From Cellulophaga sp. BC115SP (lineage in GTDB: Bacteria; Bacteroidota; Bacteroidia; Cytophagales; Spirosomataceae), in NCBI RefSeq assembly GCF_009905545.1, contig NZ_JAAALB010000053.1, positions 1 through 36,505 on the forward strand: a stretch of DNA of 36,505 nucleotides, written 5' to 3'. Below are positions 23,691 to 31,100 of this stretch, in pieces. Each line of letters begins with the position of its first letter. Position 1 is the stretch's first letter. A program made the translations under genes and the position numbers. The notes under the pieces were generated by a model. It made no database searches. It worked only from the letters and a program-made list of their open reading frames with translations, and had not been told where the DNA came from.

Positions 23691-24131
23691 ATGAAGTACT
23701 TGGGAATTAATATTGACAAAATAACGCCACGTCAGGCTGGTTACGCTCGTAATGCGGTACTAGTGGCGATTGTCTGTATTATGGCTGCCCAAGGTTTGAT
23801 TATTCATTTACTGGCTTTTTCATTAACGGCCAATGAAGAATTTAACAAAGGGGTAGCGCACACTGAAAGTACCATTGCCAAGACGCAACAAACATGGAAA
23901 CATGAACTTCAATTGATTCTGGATTACAACCACGAAAAATCTAGTACCGAACAAAAATCTTCCAGACCTACTAGCATTACGATTGCATTTAATCTTTTTG
24001 TTGAAAAAGTAGGCATAGACATTCCTAAGCCTAATTATCAATCATTATCAATCGAAAATCACTTTTCCTACAATAATCTCTACCATCACCTTTATCACCA
24101 GCGGATTATCCATCCTCCGTGTTTTGTCTAA
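23691..24131 (+). CDS. Hypothetical single-span membrane protein, 146 residues
   Basis: I do not recognise this family. Residues 1-20 (MKYLGINIDKITPRQAGYAR) are basic, followed by one hydrophobic span of about 26 residues (AVLVAIVCIMAAQGLIIHLL) and a soluble, charged domain with a putative coiled segment (TESTIAKTQQTWKHELQLI). The end is rich in His, Tyr and Asn (FSYNNLYHHLYHQRIIHPPC), with a lone Cys near the C-terminus, which could bind metal or heme, but no CxxCH is present. A good promoter precedes it, and the CydA-like/cytochrome c gene pair follows on the same strand after 225 bases, which hints at a respiratory context. Confidence 0.7.
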   Translation: MKYLGINIDKITPRQAGYARNAVLVAIVCIMAAQGLIIHLLAFSLTANEEFNKGVAHTESTIAKTQQTWKHELQLILDYNHEKSSTEQKSSRPTSITIAFNLFVEKVGIDIPKPNYQSLSIENHFSYNNLYHHLYHQRIIHPPCFV

Positions 24132-24282
24132 TTTTCTATCTTCTTGGTTTCTTTTGGCTTAGCAAACTATCATAATGGTTTGCCGAAGAATGGTATTGTT
24201 AATACCTCAAATACCCCCTAGAAACCACCACAATTTATTGGCTCATTCTTAGGATTGTACTTTCAATCTGTTAAAACCTCAG

Positions 24283-24301
24283 CTTCATGAATAGCATGAA
24301 G
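24283..24301. promoter_or_regulatory. Inverted repeat upstream of the cytochrome genes
   Basis: CTTCATG-AATAG-CATGAAG is a perfect 7-bp inverted repeat 56 bases before the start at 24357, next to a near-match to a -7 box (TCCTTTTG at 24318-24325). It could be an operator or the foot of an attenuator; the evidence is only symmetry and position. Confidence 0.35.
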
Positions 24302-24356
24302 TGGTAAAAAGTACATCCTTTTGTAGCCGAATTATTCATTTAAAATAGACATTCAG

Positions 24357-25760
24357 ATGGATTTTCCCATATTTCATTTAGACTTCATGGGCGACAGGCT
24401 TCTTATTGCCATTATCGCCGTATTACACGTATTAATCAATCATGGACTTGCCGTTGGGTTTATCCCTTTGGTAACATGGATAGAATATCTAGGTTTCAAA
24501 AAGGGTGGTAAAAACGCCATCGTAAACAACGAATGGGATCAATTGGCGCACCGTCTTATGACGGTTGCCTTTATCATTACCACCACCATAGGCGCCATGA
24601 CTGGTGTTGGGATTTGGTTTGCCTCTTCATTGGTCAACCCTGCCTCTATTGGCTCACTTATCAGAGTTTTCTATGGTGCTTGGTTCGTGGAGTGGACTGT
24701 CTTTGTAACAGAAGTAGTCTTAATATTACTGTATTATCTTTCTTGGAAGCGTTCTTTGGTAAGTATTGAAGCCAAAGCCAAACATATCAAACTAGGAGCA
24801 GCACTTAGTATTTTCTCATGGATAACGATGTCTATCATTGTGTCTATTCTGGGTTTTATGATGGACACAGGAAGCTGGGTCGAAAACAAAACCTTCATTG
24901 CTGGATTCACCAATCCGATCTATATTCCTCAGTTAGCCTTTAGAACACCTTTGGCAGCATTGATGGCTGGAGCAATCGGCTTGTTTTTAACCAAATTATT
25001 TACAAAAAACGGCTCATCATTTCAGCAAGATTCTTCCAAAAAGATTGCTTTATGGATGTTATTGATGCTTCCATTTACCTTGGCTGGCGCTTTGGCGTAT
25101 TACTTCAAAATTCCAGAACTGATGATTGGAAACTTGCCAGTAGCTGTAGGCACAATGGATTTTCAATCATGGTATGATTTATTGGTAAAATTCATTATTG
25201 GTGCGCTAACCACAGTATTATTAATTGCTGGAACAGTCTATTTCAAACCCAAACTCAAAATTCCAACCATTGTGTATATCCTACCTGTAATAGGTATGCT
25301 TGGCTTTGCGGGGATTTTTGAACGTATCCGCGAGTTTATCCGAAAACCTTATGTGATAGGCAATTATATGTACTCTAATACTTTGAGAAAAGAAGACTAT
25401 CCGCTTTTCAAAAGAGATGGGGTCTTGGCTCACGCTACCTATTCACCTGTCAAAGAGGTTACAGAGGATAACAAACTACTGGCAGGTGAACAAGTTTTTA
25501 TGCTTTCTTGTAGTCGCTGCCATACCACTCATGGAATCAACTCTGTGGTAGACAAATTCGAAAACATGTATAGTTTAAAAGCAGGAGAAAAATTGAACGG
25601 AGACTTGATGAAAAACTATATCAAGCATATCGAAAATGCAAGATATTTTATGCCTCCTTTCCCTGGCAATGAGGCTGAACTTGACGCATTGGTTGAGTAC
25701 ATCAAACATCTTCAAGAAGATGGAACTCCTATTGACAATCCAGTAACCTCGATGCGCTAA
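24357..25760 (+). CDS. CydA-like membrane protein with C-terminal cytochrome c domain (first of pair)
   Basis: This 467-residue protein joins a membrane domain of about eight or nine spans to a C-terminal class I-like cytochrome c domain. The first span, LLIAIIAVLHVLINHGLAVG, resembles the N-terminus of cytochrome bd subunit CydA, with His24 at the position of the heme b595 ligand; LAHRLMTVAFIITTTIGAMTG resembles the next CydA helix. No Q-loop GRQPW motif was seen, so quinol oxidation in the standard way is unlikely. The heme c motif is CSRCH (385-389), with a probable axial Met in FMPPFPG near 433. It is followed 169 bases later by a homologous gene, suggesting a heterodimer. Likely a bd-superfamily electron-transfer or oxygen-reducing complex. 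Confidence 0.8.
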   Translation: MDFPIFHLDFMGDRLLIAIIAVLHVLINHGLAVGFIPLVTWIEYLGFKKGGKNAIVNNEWDQLAHRLMTVAFIITTTIGAMTGVGIWFASSLVNPASIGSLIRVFYGAWFVEWTVFVTEVVLILLYYLSWKRSLVSIEAKAKHIKLGAALSIFSWITMSIIVSILGFMMDTGSWVENKTFIAGFTNPIYIPQLAFRTPLAALMAGAIGLFLTKLFTKNGSSFQQDSSKKIALWMLLMLPFTLAGALAYYFKIPELMIGNLPVAVGTMDFQSWYDLLVKFIIGALTTVLLIAGTVYFKPKLKIPTIVYILPVIGMLGFAGIFERIREFIRKPYVIGNYMYSNTLRKEDYPLFKRDGVLAHATYSPVKEVTEDNKLLAGEQVFMLSCSRCHTTHGINSVVDKFENMYSLKAGEKLNGDLMKNYIKHIENARYFMPPFPGNEAELDALVEYIKHLQEDGTPIDNPVTSMR

Positions 25761-25764
25761 TAAT

Positions 25765-25795
25765 GTTATCATGCAAAATAAAATTGTATGATAAC
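25765..25795 (+). terminator. Hairpin between the two cytochrome genes
   Basis: GTTATCAT/ATGATAAC form an 8-bp stem with an AT-rich 15-base loop, four bases after the stop of the first gene. There is no T-run; it may be an RNA-stability or attenuation element rather than a full terminator. Confidence 0.4.
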
Positions 25796-25805
25796 GATTT
25801 AGTCG

Positions 25806-25881
25806 ATAAGCTGTAGGCATTAGGTAAAAGTGTTTCTATTGGATCGTAAGAAATACTCATCAACTTTTGTCTACAGCTTAT
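25806..25881. repeat. ATAAGCTGTAG inverted-repeat unit
   Basis: ATAAGCTGTAGGCATTAGG (25806-25824, extending to 25828) is partly complementary to CTACAGCTTAT (25871-25881), giving an 11-bp stem across 54 bases. The 23-base left unit recurs at 12836-12858 at 20 of 23 positions, in the gap before the keto-acid dehydrogenase gene. Confidence 0.55.
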
Positions 25882-25929
25882 TACTGGTAACATTAATTCA
25901 ATTTTTTATTCATTTAGCTTTCAATAATC

Positions 25930-27249
25930 ATGTTTAATCATATTTTGCTTCAAACACCAGTTCCTCGCGATTTACCTTTGGATTTACCCCTACCAAAGGA
26001 GGTTTTAATTGTACTGCTGGTATTTTCATTTTTATTACATATCCTATTTGTCAATTTGATGGTAGGCGGTAGTATCCTCACACTTTGGAGTCAGATAAAA
26101 GGTCTAAAAGACAAGGATTATGATACATTGGCGCATGAAATTGCTGAGACCATTACCGTAAACAAAAGCTTAGCAGTTGTATTAGGCGTAGCGCCATTGC
26201 TGAGTATCAACGCTTTATATACCGTCTATTTTTACTCAGCTAATGCGCTGACAGGTATCTTTTGGATTTCGGTAATTCCCTTGGTAACGGTGGCATTCTT
26301 ATTGACTTACGCGCACAAGTATAGCTGGAAGGTTCTGGAAAATAATAAATCTCTGCACATCTCTATAATGGGATTATCAGTAGCCATTTTTCTTTTTATT
26401 CCACTTATCTTTTTGGTAAATATCAATTTGATGCTTTTCCCAGAAAAATGGAACACCATCGAGGGCTTTGCTCACGCTTTGACATTACCTAATGTATTTC
26501 CAAGATATTTTCACTTCTTGTTGGCTTCGTTGGGTACTACTGGTCTCTTTATTTTCTGGTATTTTGGTCGAAAAAGCTATGATTTTGAAAGTCACTTCAC
26601 CACACTCACACGCTATGAAATTCGTAAAAAGGCTTATTCTTTAACCTTTGGCGCTTCAGCAGCACAGTTTATAATTGGTCCAGTAGTGTTACTGACCTTG
26701 CCCACCAAAGGTTTTAGTTGGCATTTAATTTTTACCATTGGTACAGGCGTCATCTTCGCTTTGCCAGCCATGTATTGGATTTGGAAAGGTATTACTGGAA
26801 AGGCAGAAGATATTGCGAATAATTTCTGGAAAGTAGCCCTCACACTTGGTCTGACGATTACTTTCATGGGCTCAGGACGACATATTTATCGTGCAACGGC
26901 GTTAGCGCCACACCAAAAATTAGTAGAAGCGAAGACGATTGCTTATGAGAAAGAGGTCAAAAAAGCCACAGAAGAAATGAAAAACGCTCCTGCCGAAAAA
27001 CCAGCTTCTGATAGTCCTGGAGAGACAATTTTTCAAGCAAAATGTAGCGCTTGTCATGCCATGGATGTAAAAGTGGTGGGTCCTCCAATCAAGGAAATGG
27101 TCAGTATTTATAAAAACGATGCCAAAGGATTACACGATTGGATTTTAAAGCCAGGCAAAAAACGCCCTGATTATCCACAAATGCCTGCTTTGGGATTGAG
27201 TGAGCAGGAAATCAACGACGTCGCCAACTATATTTTGGAACAAAAGTAG
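25930..27249 (+). CDS. CydA-like membrane protein with C-terminal cytochrome c domain (second of pair)
   Basis: This 439-residue protein has the same plan as its neighbour: an N-terminal membrane domain of about nine spans and a C-terminal cytochrome c domain. The first span (EVLIVLLVFSFLLHILFVNL, His37) again resembles the start of CydA. A charged linker (EKEVKKATEEMKNAPAEKPA) leads to the heme motif CSACH (372-376) and probable axial Met in PQMPALG near 419. It lacks a signal peptide other than the first span. Gene order and shared design suggest the two form one membrane complex with two hemes c. A palindromic terminator follows 30 bases after the stop. The exact reaction is unknown; oxygen reduction with electrons from cytochrome c is one possibility. 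Confidence 0.8.
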   Translation: MFNHILLQTPVPRDLPLDLPLPKEVLIVLLVFSFLLHILFVNLMVGGSILTLWSQIKGLKDKDYDTLAHEIAETITVNKSLAVVLGVAPLLSINALYTVYFYSANALTGIFWISVIPLVTVAFLLTYAHKYSWKVLENNKSLHISIMGLSVAIFLFIPLIFLVNINLMLFPEKWNTIEGFAHALTLPNVFPRYFHFLLASLGTTGLFIFWYFGRKSYDFESHFTTLTRYEIRKKAYSLTFGASAAQFIIGPVVLLTLPTKGFSWHLIFTIGTGVIFALPAMYWIWKGITGKAEDIANNFWKVALTLGLTITFMGSGRHIYRATALAPHQKLVEAKTIAYEKEVKKATEEMKNAPAEKPASDSPGETIFQAKCSACHAMDVKVVGPPIKEMVSIYKNDAKGLHDWILKPGKKRPDYPQMPALGLSEQEINDVANYILEQK

Positions 27250-27279
27250 TCTGTTTTTTGGAGAAAACTTCCTAAAAAA

Positions 27280-27312
27280 ATGCGGGCAAAATCTAATAAA
27301 TTTTGTCCGCAT
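27280..27312. terminator. Hairpin terminator after the cytochrome pair
   Basis: A 13-bp stem ATGCGGGCAAAAT/ATTTTGTCCGCAT, with one G-T pair and a 7-base loop, preceded by A7. It resembles a diverged module B in its GCGG and CCGC bases. No long T-run on the plus strand, so it would work better on the minus strand. Confidence 0.55.
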
Positions 27313-27338
27313 ACTTACTCAAAATCATTTTTCATATA

Positions 27339-27508
27339 GAAGCTGTTTAAACTTTTCAAAAAGCATATTTTATTGATTAATTCTTCATCTTACTTTTTGT
27401 CTTGATACAAAAAGTAACAAAAAAATCAAGAATTTATAAACTCGCTTCGCTCAAACAGTATAAATTCATTGCTTACGCGAGCAAGTTTATGAAAGTTTAA
27501 ACAGCTTC
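27339..27508. mobile_element. 170-bp MITE-like element with terminal inverted repeats
   Basis: GAAGCTGTTTAAACTTTTCA (27339-27358) is complementary to TGAAAGTTTAAACAGCTTC (27490-27508) with one base of slippage. Inside is the perfect hairpin TACTTTTTGT-CTTGAT-ACAAAAAGTA (27391-27416), then a CGCTTCGCTC and GCGAGC stretch. Sequences of the type TTGTCTTGATACAAAAAGTA are, from memory, frequent in intergenic DNA of Bacteroidota. No coding frame is inside, so any transposase would act from elsewhere. It lies between the cytochrome pair and the two tiny membrane-protein genes. Confidence 0.65.
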
Positions 27509-27525
27509 ATAATCATCTTACCAAT

Positions 27526-27681
27526 ATGATACTCGCATTATCAGTAGGCATAGCAGCCGTGACGCTTGCCATTTTATATACCATGTTTGAGATACAAATT
27601 AATATTACTTCTCTCGAAAAAATGGATAACATTCTTTCGAAGCGACTAAAGGCTTTTATACATGAAAAAGAAAAAGCCTAA
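27526..27681 (+). CDS. Tiny membrane protein, 51 residues
   Basis: ATG-initiated frame: an N-terminal hydrophobic span (MILALSVGIAAVTLAILYTM, about residues 1-21) followed by a charged, helical tail (EKMDNILSKRLKAFIHEKEK). Its stop overlaps the start of the next tiny gene by 20 bases, a typical translational-coupling layout. It is downstream of the two CydA-like/cytochrome c genes on the same strand, after a MITE-like element. Small single-span subunits (CydX/CcoQ type) are common in respiratory complexes, but no sequence match is claimed. Confidence 0.5.
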   Translation: MILALSVGIAAVTLAILYTMFEIQINITSLEKMDNILSKRLKAFIHEKEKA

Positions 27682-27781
27682 TTCAAAACATCTTAAAAGG
27701 TCATTTGGGGCATTGGTTTTATTATTGATACTACTAGCGTCAATGATTTTTGTCCTTATTGTCGCACTGAAAGCTTCCTAA
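27662..27781 (+). CDS. Tiny membrane protein, 39 residues
   Basis: ATG-initiated frame overlapping the preceding one by 20 bases. A strongly basic N-terminus (MKKKKPNSKHLKRS) is followed by one hydrophobic span (GALVLLLILLASMIFVLIVA) and a short KAS end, so the N-terminus should face the cytoplasm. The positive-inside pattern and coupling to the upstream frame argue for a real gene. The family is not recognised. Confidence 0.5.
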   Translation: MKKKKPNSKHLKRSFGALVLLLILLASMIFVLIVALKAS

Positions 27782-27843
27782 AGCTCATTGAGTGATTTAG
27801 TGATGGAGCGAATGAGTGATTATTTATCTCCATTCCGCTCGTA

Positions 27844-27864
27844 GAGACGCAATGATTGCGTCTC
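27844..27864. repeat. Palindromic repeat module A, copy 3
   Basis: GAGACGCAAT-G-ATTGCGTCTC, a perfect 10-bp inverted repeat, preceded by GTA. Confidence 0.8.
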
Positions 27865-27897
27865 CATGAGGTGTAATTTTGAAATATAGTATCAAAG

Positions 27898-27929
27898 AAG
27901 GCGGTTGAAAAACTAATTTCAACCGCCTT
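27898..27929. terminator. Repeat module B, copy 4, probable bidirectional terminator
   Basis: A perfect 13-bp stem AAGGCGGTTGAAA/TTTCAACCGCCTT with a 6-base loop, followed by TTAAAT. It lies between convergent genes. The linker towards module A, read on the minus strand, is TTTGATACTATATTT, similar to the TTTTGATACCACTTT linker at 18846-18860. Confidence 0.7.
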
Positions 27930-28069
27930 TTAAATGTTAAAAACCTTGATGATATTCTGCATTAATACTTGCTTATTAGATTTTTTCAGAAACCAATCTT
28001 TTCATCAGATCCGTAGGAATACTAGGTAATTTTGTTTATTGAATTTTATTTTGCAGGAATACAGATATT

Positions 28070-28089
28070 AGACGCAAAGCATTGCGTCT
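28070..28089. repeat. Palindromic repeat module A, copy 4
   Basis: AGACGCAA-AGCA-TTGCGTCT with the downstream extension CTACTAGTAAAAT, nearly identical to the copy at 18862-18882. The match between the two continues for about 35 bases. Confidence 0.8.
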
Positions 28090-28156
28090 CTACTAGTAAA
28101 ATACCTATTAAAAATAATCACTAAATCGCTCAATCACCATTCACTCAATCAAGTCT

Positions 28157-31100
28157 CTACTCTAAAATCAATTTCTGTGAAACACGATCCTTATTCGATT
28201 GAAACCAGACCAGATATACTCCCCGATTCAAGTCGGCCGTTGAGACTTTGGTAGATTCTCTAAATGAGCTTTCGAAAACAACATTACCCAGCATATCTAC
28301 CAACTTCACATCAATTTCTCCTTGTAAAGTACTTTTTAAGGTTACAACATCCTTCGCTGGATTGGGAAACGCCAACAAACTCTGATTGATTTCTCCTTCA
28401 AAACCAAGTGGCATAGCTAGGGCTACTTTCAGTTGGGTATAATTGGTACAGCTATTACCACCCCATGCTCGAACGGTATAGGTTCCGTTGTATGCAGCAG
28501 TAACATTCTCAATGATTGGTTTTGCATTGGTTGAAGTAAATTGATTAGGCCCTTGCCAGAGATAATTTACCCCACCTGACGCAGATAGAGTCAAAGTATG
28601 ATTGATAATGTCTTCATTGAAAGTTGCCTCTATTTTTGGGGATGGTTTTACCAACAAAACTGTTTTGGTAGTGTTCGTACAACCGTTATCGTCAGTTACT
28701 TTAACTAGGTATGTCCCCGAATTTTCGGTTTGAGATTTACTAAATACAATCGAACTGTTAGAAGAAGAAAATCCATTTGGTCCTGACCACTGGTAAGTAC
28801 TTCCGCCTCGAACGCTTATCTGAGCTGGTTCACCTGCACAGGTGGTATCGCCCATTGCAGATACCGCTGGCAAGCTGGCAATTTTTCCAGTCAGTGTATC
28901 TTTTGACAACAAACCTGTAGTTATTCCTCGTAAACTTACCTGAAAAATACCTGTGCCAAATCTTTGTGATAAATCTGTAATGCGATAAGTTTGAGTACCT
29001 ATTAATTCCTGTTTAATCGGCTTGATGGTTTGAGAAGCACCATTTGCCAATTTTACCTGCATGACAAAACTTTCGGCATTCGTTATCTCTCCAAAAACTT
29101 TGGCTTCCAATTTAATCGAATCACTCGCACATACCGTTTGAATTCCTGAAGACTGGAATTTAATAATTGGAATTACATTAACTGTTGTATTTGATGGCAA
29201 ACTCGAACAACCACTATTTTCACAAATAGCTGAGTAGGTTGTGGTCACCGTTGGATTTACCATCAACGTGGCAGAAGTAGACGTTTTTTGTTGAGAACCT
29301 TCTACCTTATTTGACCAACTCCAAGTAACTTGAGAACAGCCTTGGGCCGTTAATTGAACTTGCTGTCCATACTCTATCGAAGGACTTTGAGCAGTCAATT
29401 TAGGTTGGTTGGGCGCTCCAGCACAAGTATTATATCTAATCAAAAAATTTGGATATTGAAACCAAATATTCCCTTTTACATCCGCCAGCATCTTACTCAG
29501 TCCAGTGGTATTTAATACGATATTACCAGTTTTTGACCATGTTTGATCCGCATATTTAAAGATATTGCCACTATCATAAACGTAAATATTGCGTTGAGCA
29601 TCTTCGGCGATATAGGTAGGTTTCAGAAATGAAGCATAGTTCTGAATTTCCCAAGCACCCTCCGAATATCTTAGGACTCTCCCATTTTGCAACACCCATA
29701 ACACTCCTTTGCTATCCATAAAAGTTTGATTGATGGCACTTGAAAGTTGTGGTAATTCTGCCTTGGTAAAAGTCTTTATTTGCTTGCTCGCTAAATCATA
29801 TTGCCAAAGTTCTCTACTTTGTGAATTGTATTTATACACCTCCACCCACATGCTACTTTGGCTCCAAGCAGGTGTCTGGAAATACACATTTGACTCGGTG
29901 CTTTTGTAGGTAAATAGCGTTTTTAAACTATCTTTTTCAATTTTTCCAAAAACAGAAGCCCCTTTCACATCCGAATATCCATAAAACAACTGATTTGCAT
30001 AGTCGAACTTCGAAGGGGAAATATTATCGGGATTTGACAGCTCTACAGAAGATAACATCTTTCCTGCTACAGGATCCAACTTTCGTAAGGCGTACACCAA
30101 AGAGCTACTTGGTAAAAGTCTTTTTCCTAATAGTTGAATCGTTTTGATAGTCGGGTCGCCTCCTGAAAGGGACAAACCATAATTTTGATTTCCAATCGCC
30201 CCAGTTGTATTGGCATGGTCAAAGGTTTTGACCTGTAAATTATTGATTTGAATCGTAAAAATTCCTCTGGCATTTTGTGCCACAATTTCATTCTCACGAA
30301 TCTCGACCGCATTGATAGAATTCGCCAAATCAGGATTATTATCTTTGCCAAAATACGCTACCTGTGCACCCTGAGAAAGCCCTTTGTACACAAAACTTGT
30401 TTTGGTCGTCGAAACAACGCCACTTGGTATATTCAACAAATATTCGGGTTCATTGTATAGCTCCTCTACCTTAACAAAATAGGTCTGGTTGCTCTGTAGC
30501 GAATCCAACCAAAATGAATAGGTATAAGTTGATTTAGCCGCAATATTTTGAGCACTTTTCGTGCATAAAATCTTTTTGAAACTTGAATCTGTCGCAATAG
30601 TCAATTTAATCACTGACTGATTATTGATATAATTACCCGAATATTCCAACACTTTCAGTGCCGAACTTTCTGTCAGATAATTAGTAGAAATATAGTTATT
30701 GGGATTACTCACCAATACATATTGTACTTCTGACCAAGCACTTTTGGTAGTTCCTACCACCGAACGAACACGCCATTTGAGCTGATTGGCATAATAATTC
30801 ATTTTGGTCAAAACCGAAGTACTTGAAGAACTTGTCTGAAAAATAGGGTTTTTAAAATCCGTATCTGAAAGTGCCGCTACCTGCACTTCATAAGCAGAAG
30901 CATTAGGAACCGCAGTATAAGTAAGCGTAAAATTGGTCGATAGATTGGCAGTTGATGTTAAAGGATATTTTGCAAATGGTGGCAATACGGCTTCGGTTGG
31001 TACATTCCAAACAGCATTGCTCCACTCAGAGCAGCCGATACTGTTACATGCTTTGATGCGCAAATAATTTTGTCCCATTCGTAAAAGAGCCGAGCTCCAC

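Larger units (their letters stand above)
27782..28156. other. 375-base convergent gap with repeat modules
   Basis: Between the tiny plus-strand genes and the minus-strand protease lie module A (27844-27864), module B (27898-27929) and a further module A (28070-28089). The A-then-B order is the reverse complement of the B-then-A order at 3961-4051. No gene was found. Confidence 0.7.

Noticed and set aside
27400-27500. tRNA-like or small RNA gene
   Set aside because: The hairpin does not give a cloverleaf or conserved T-loop bases; it fits better as the inside of a MITE-like element.
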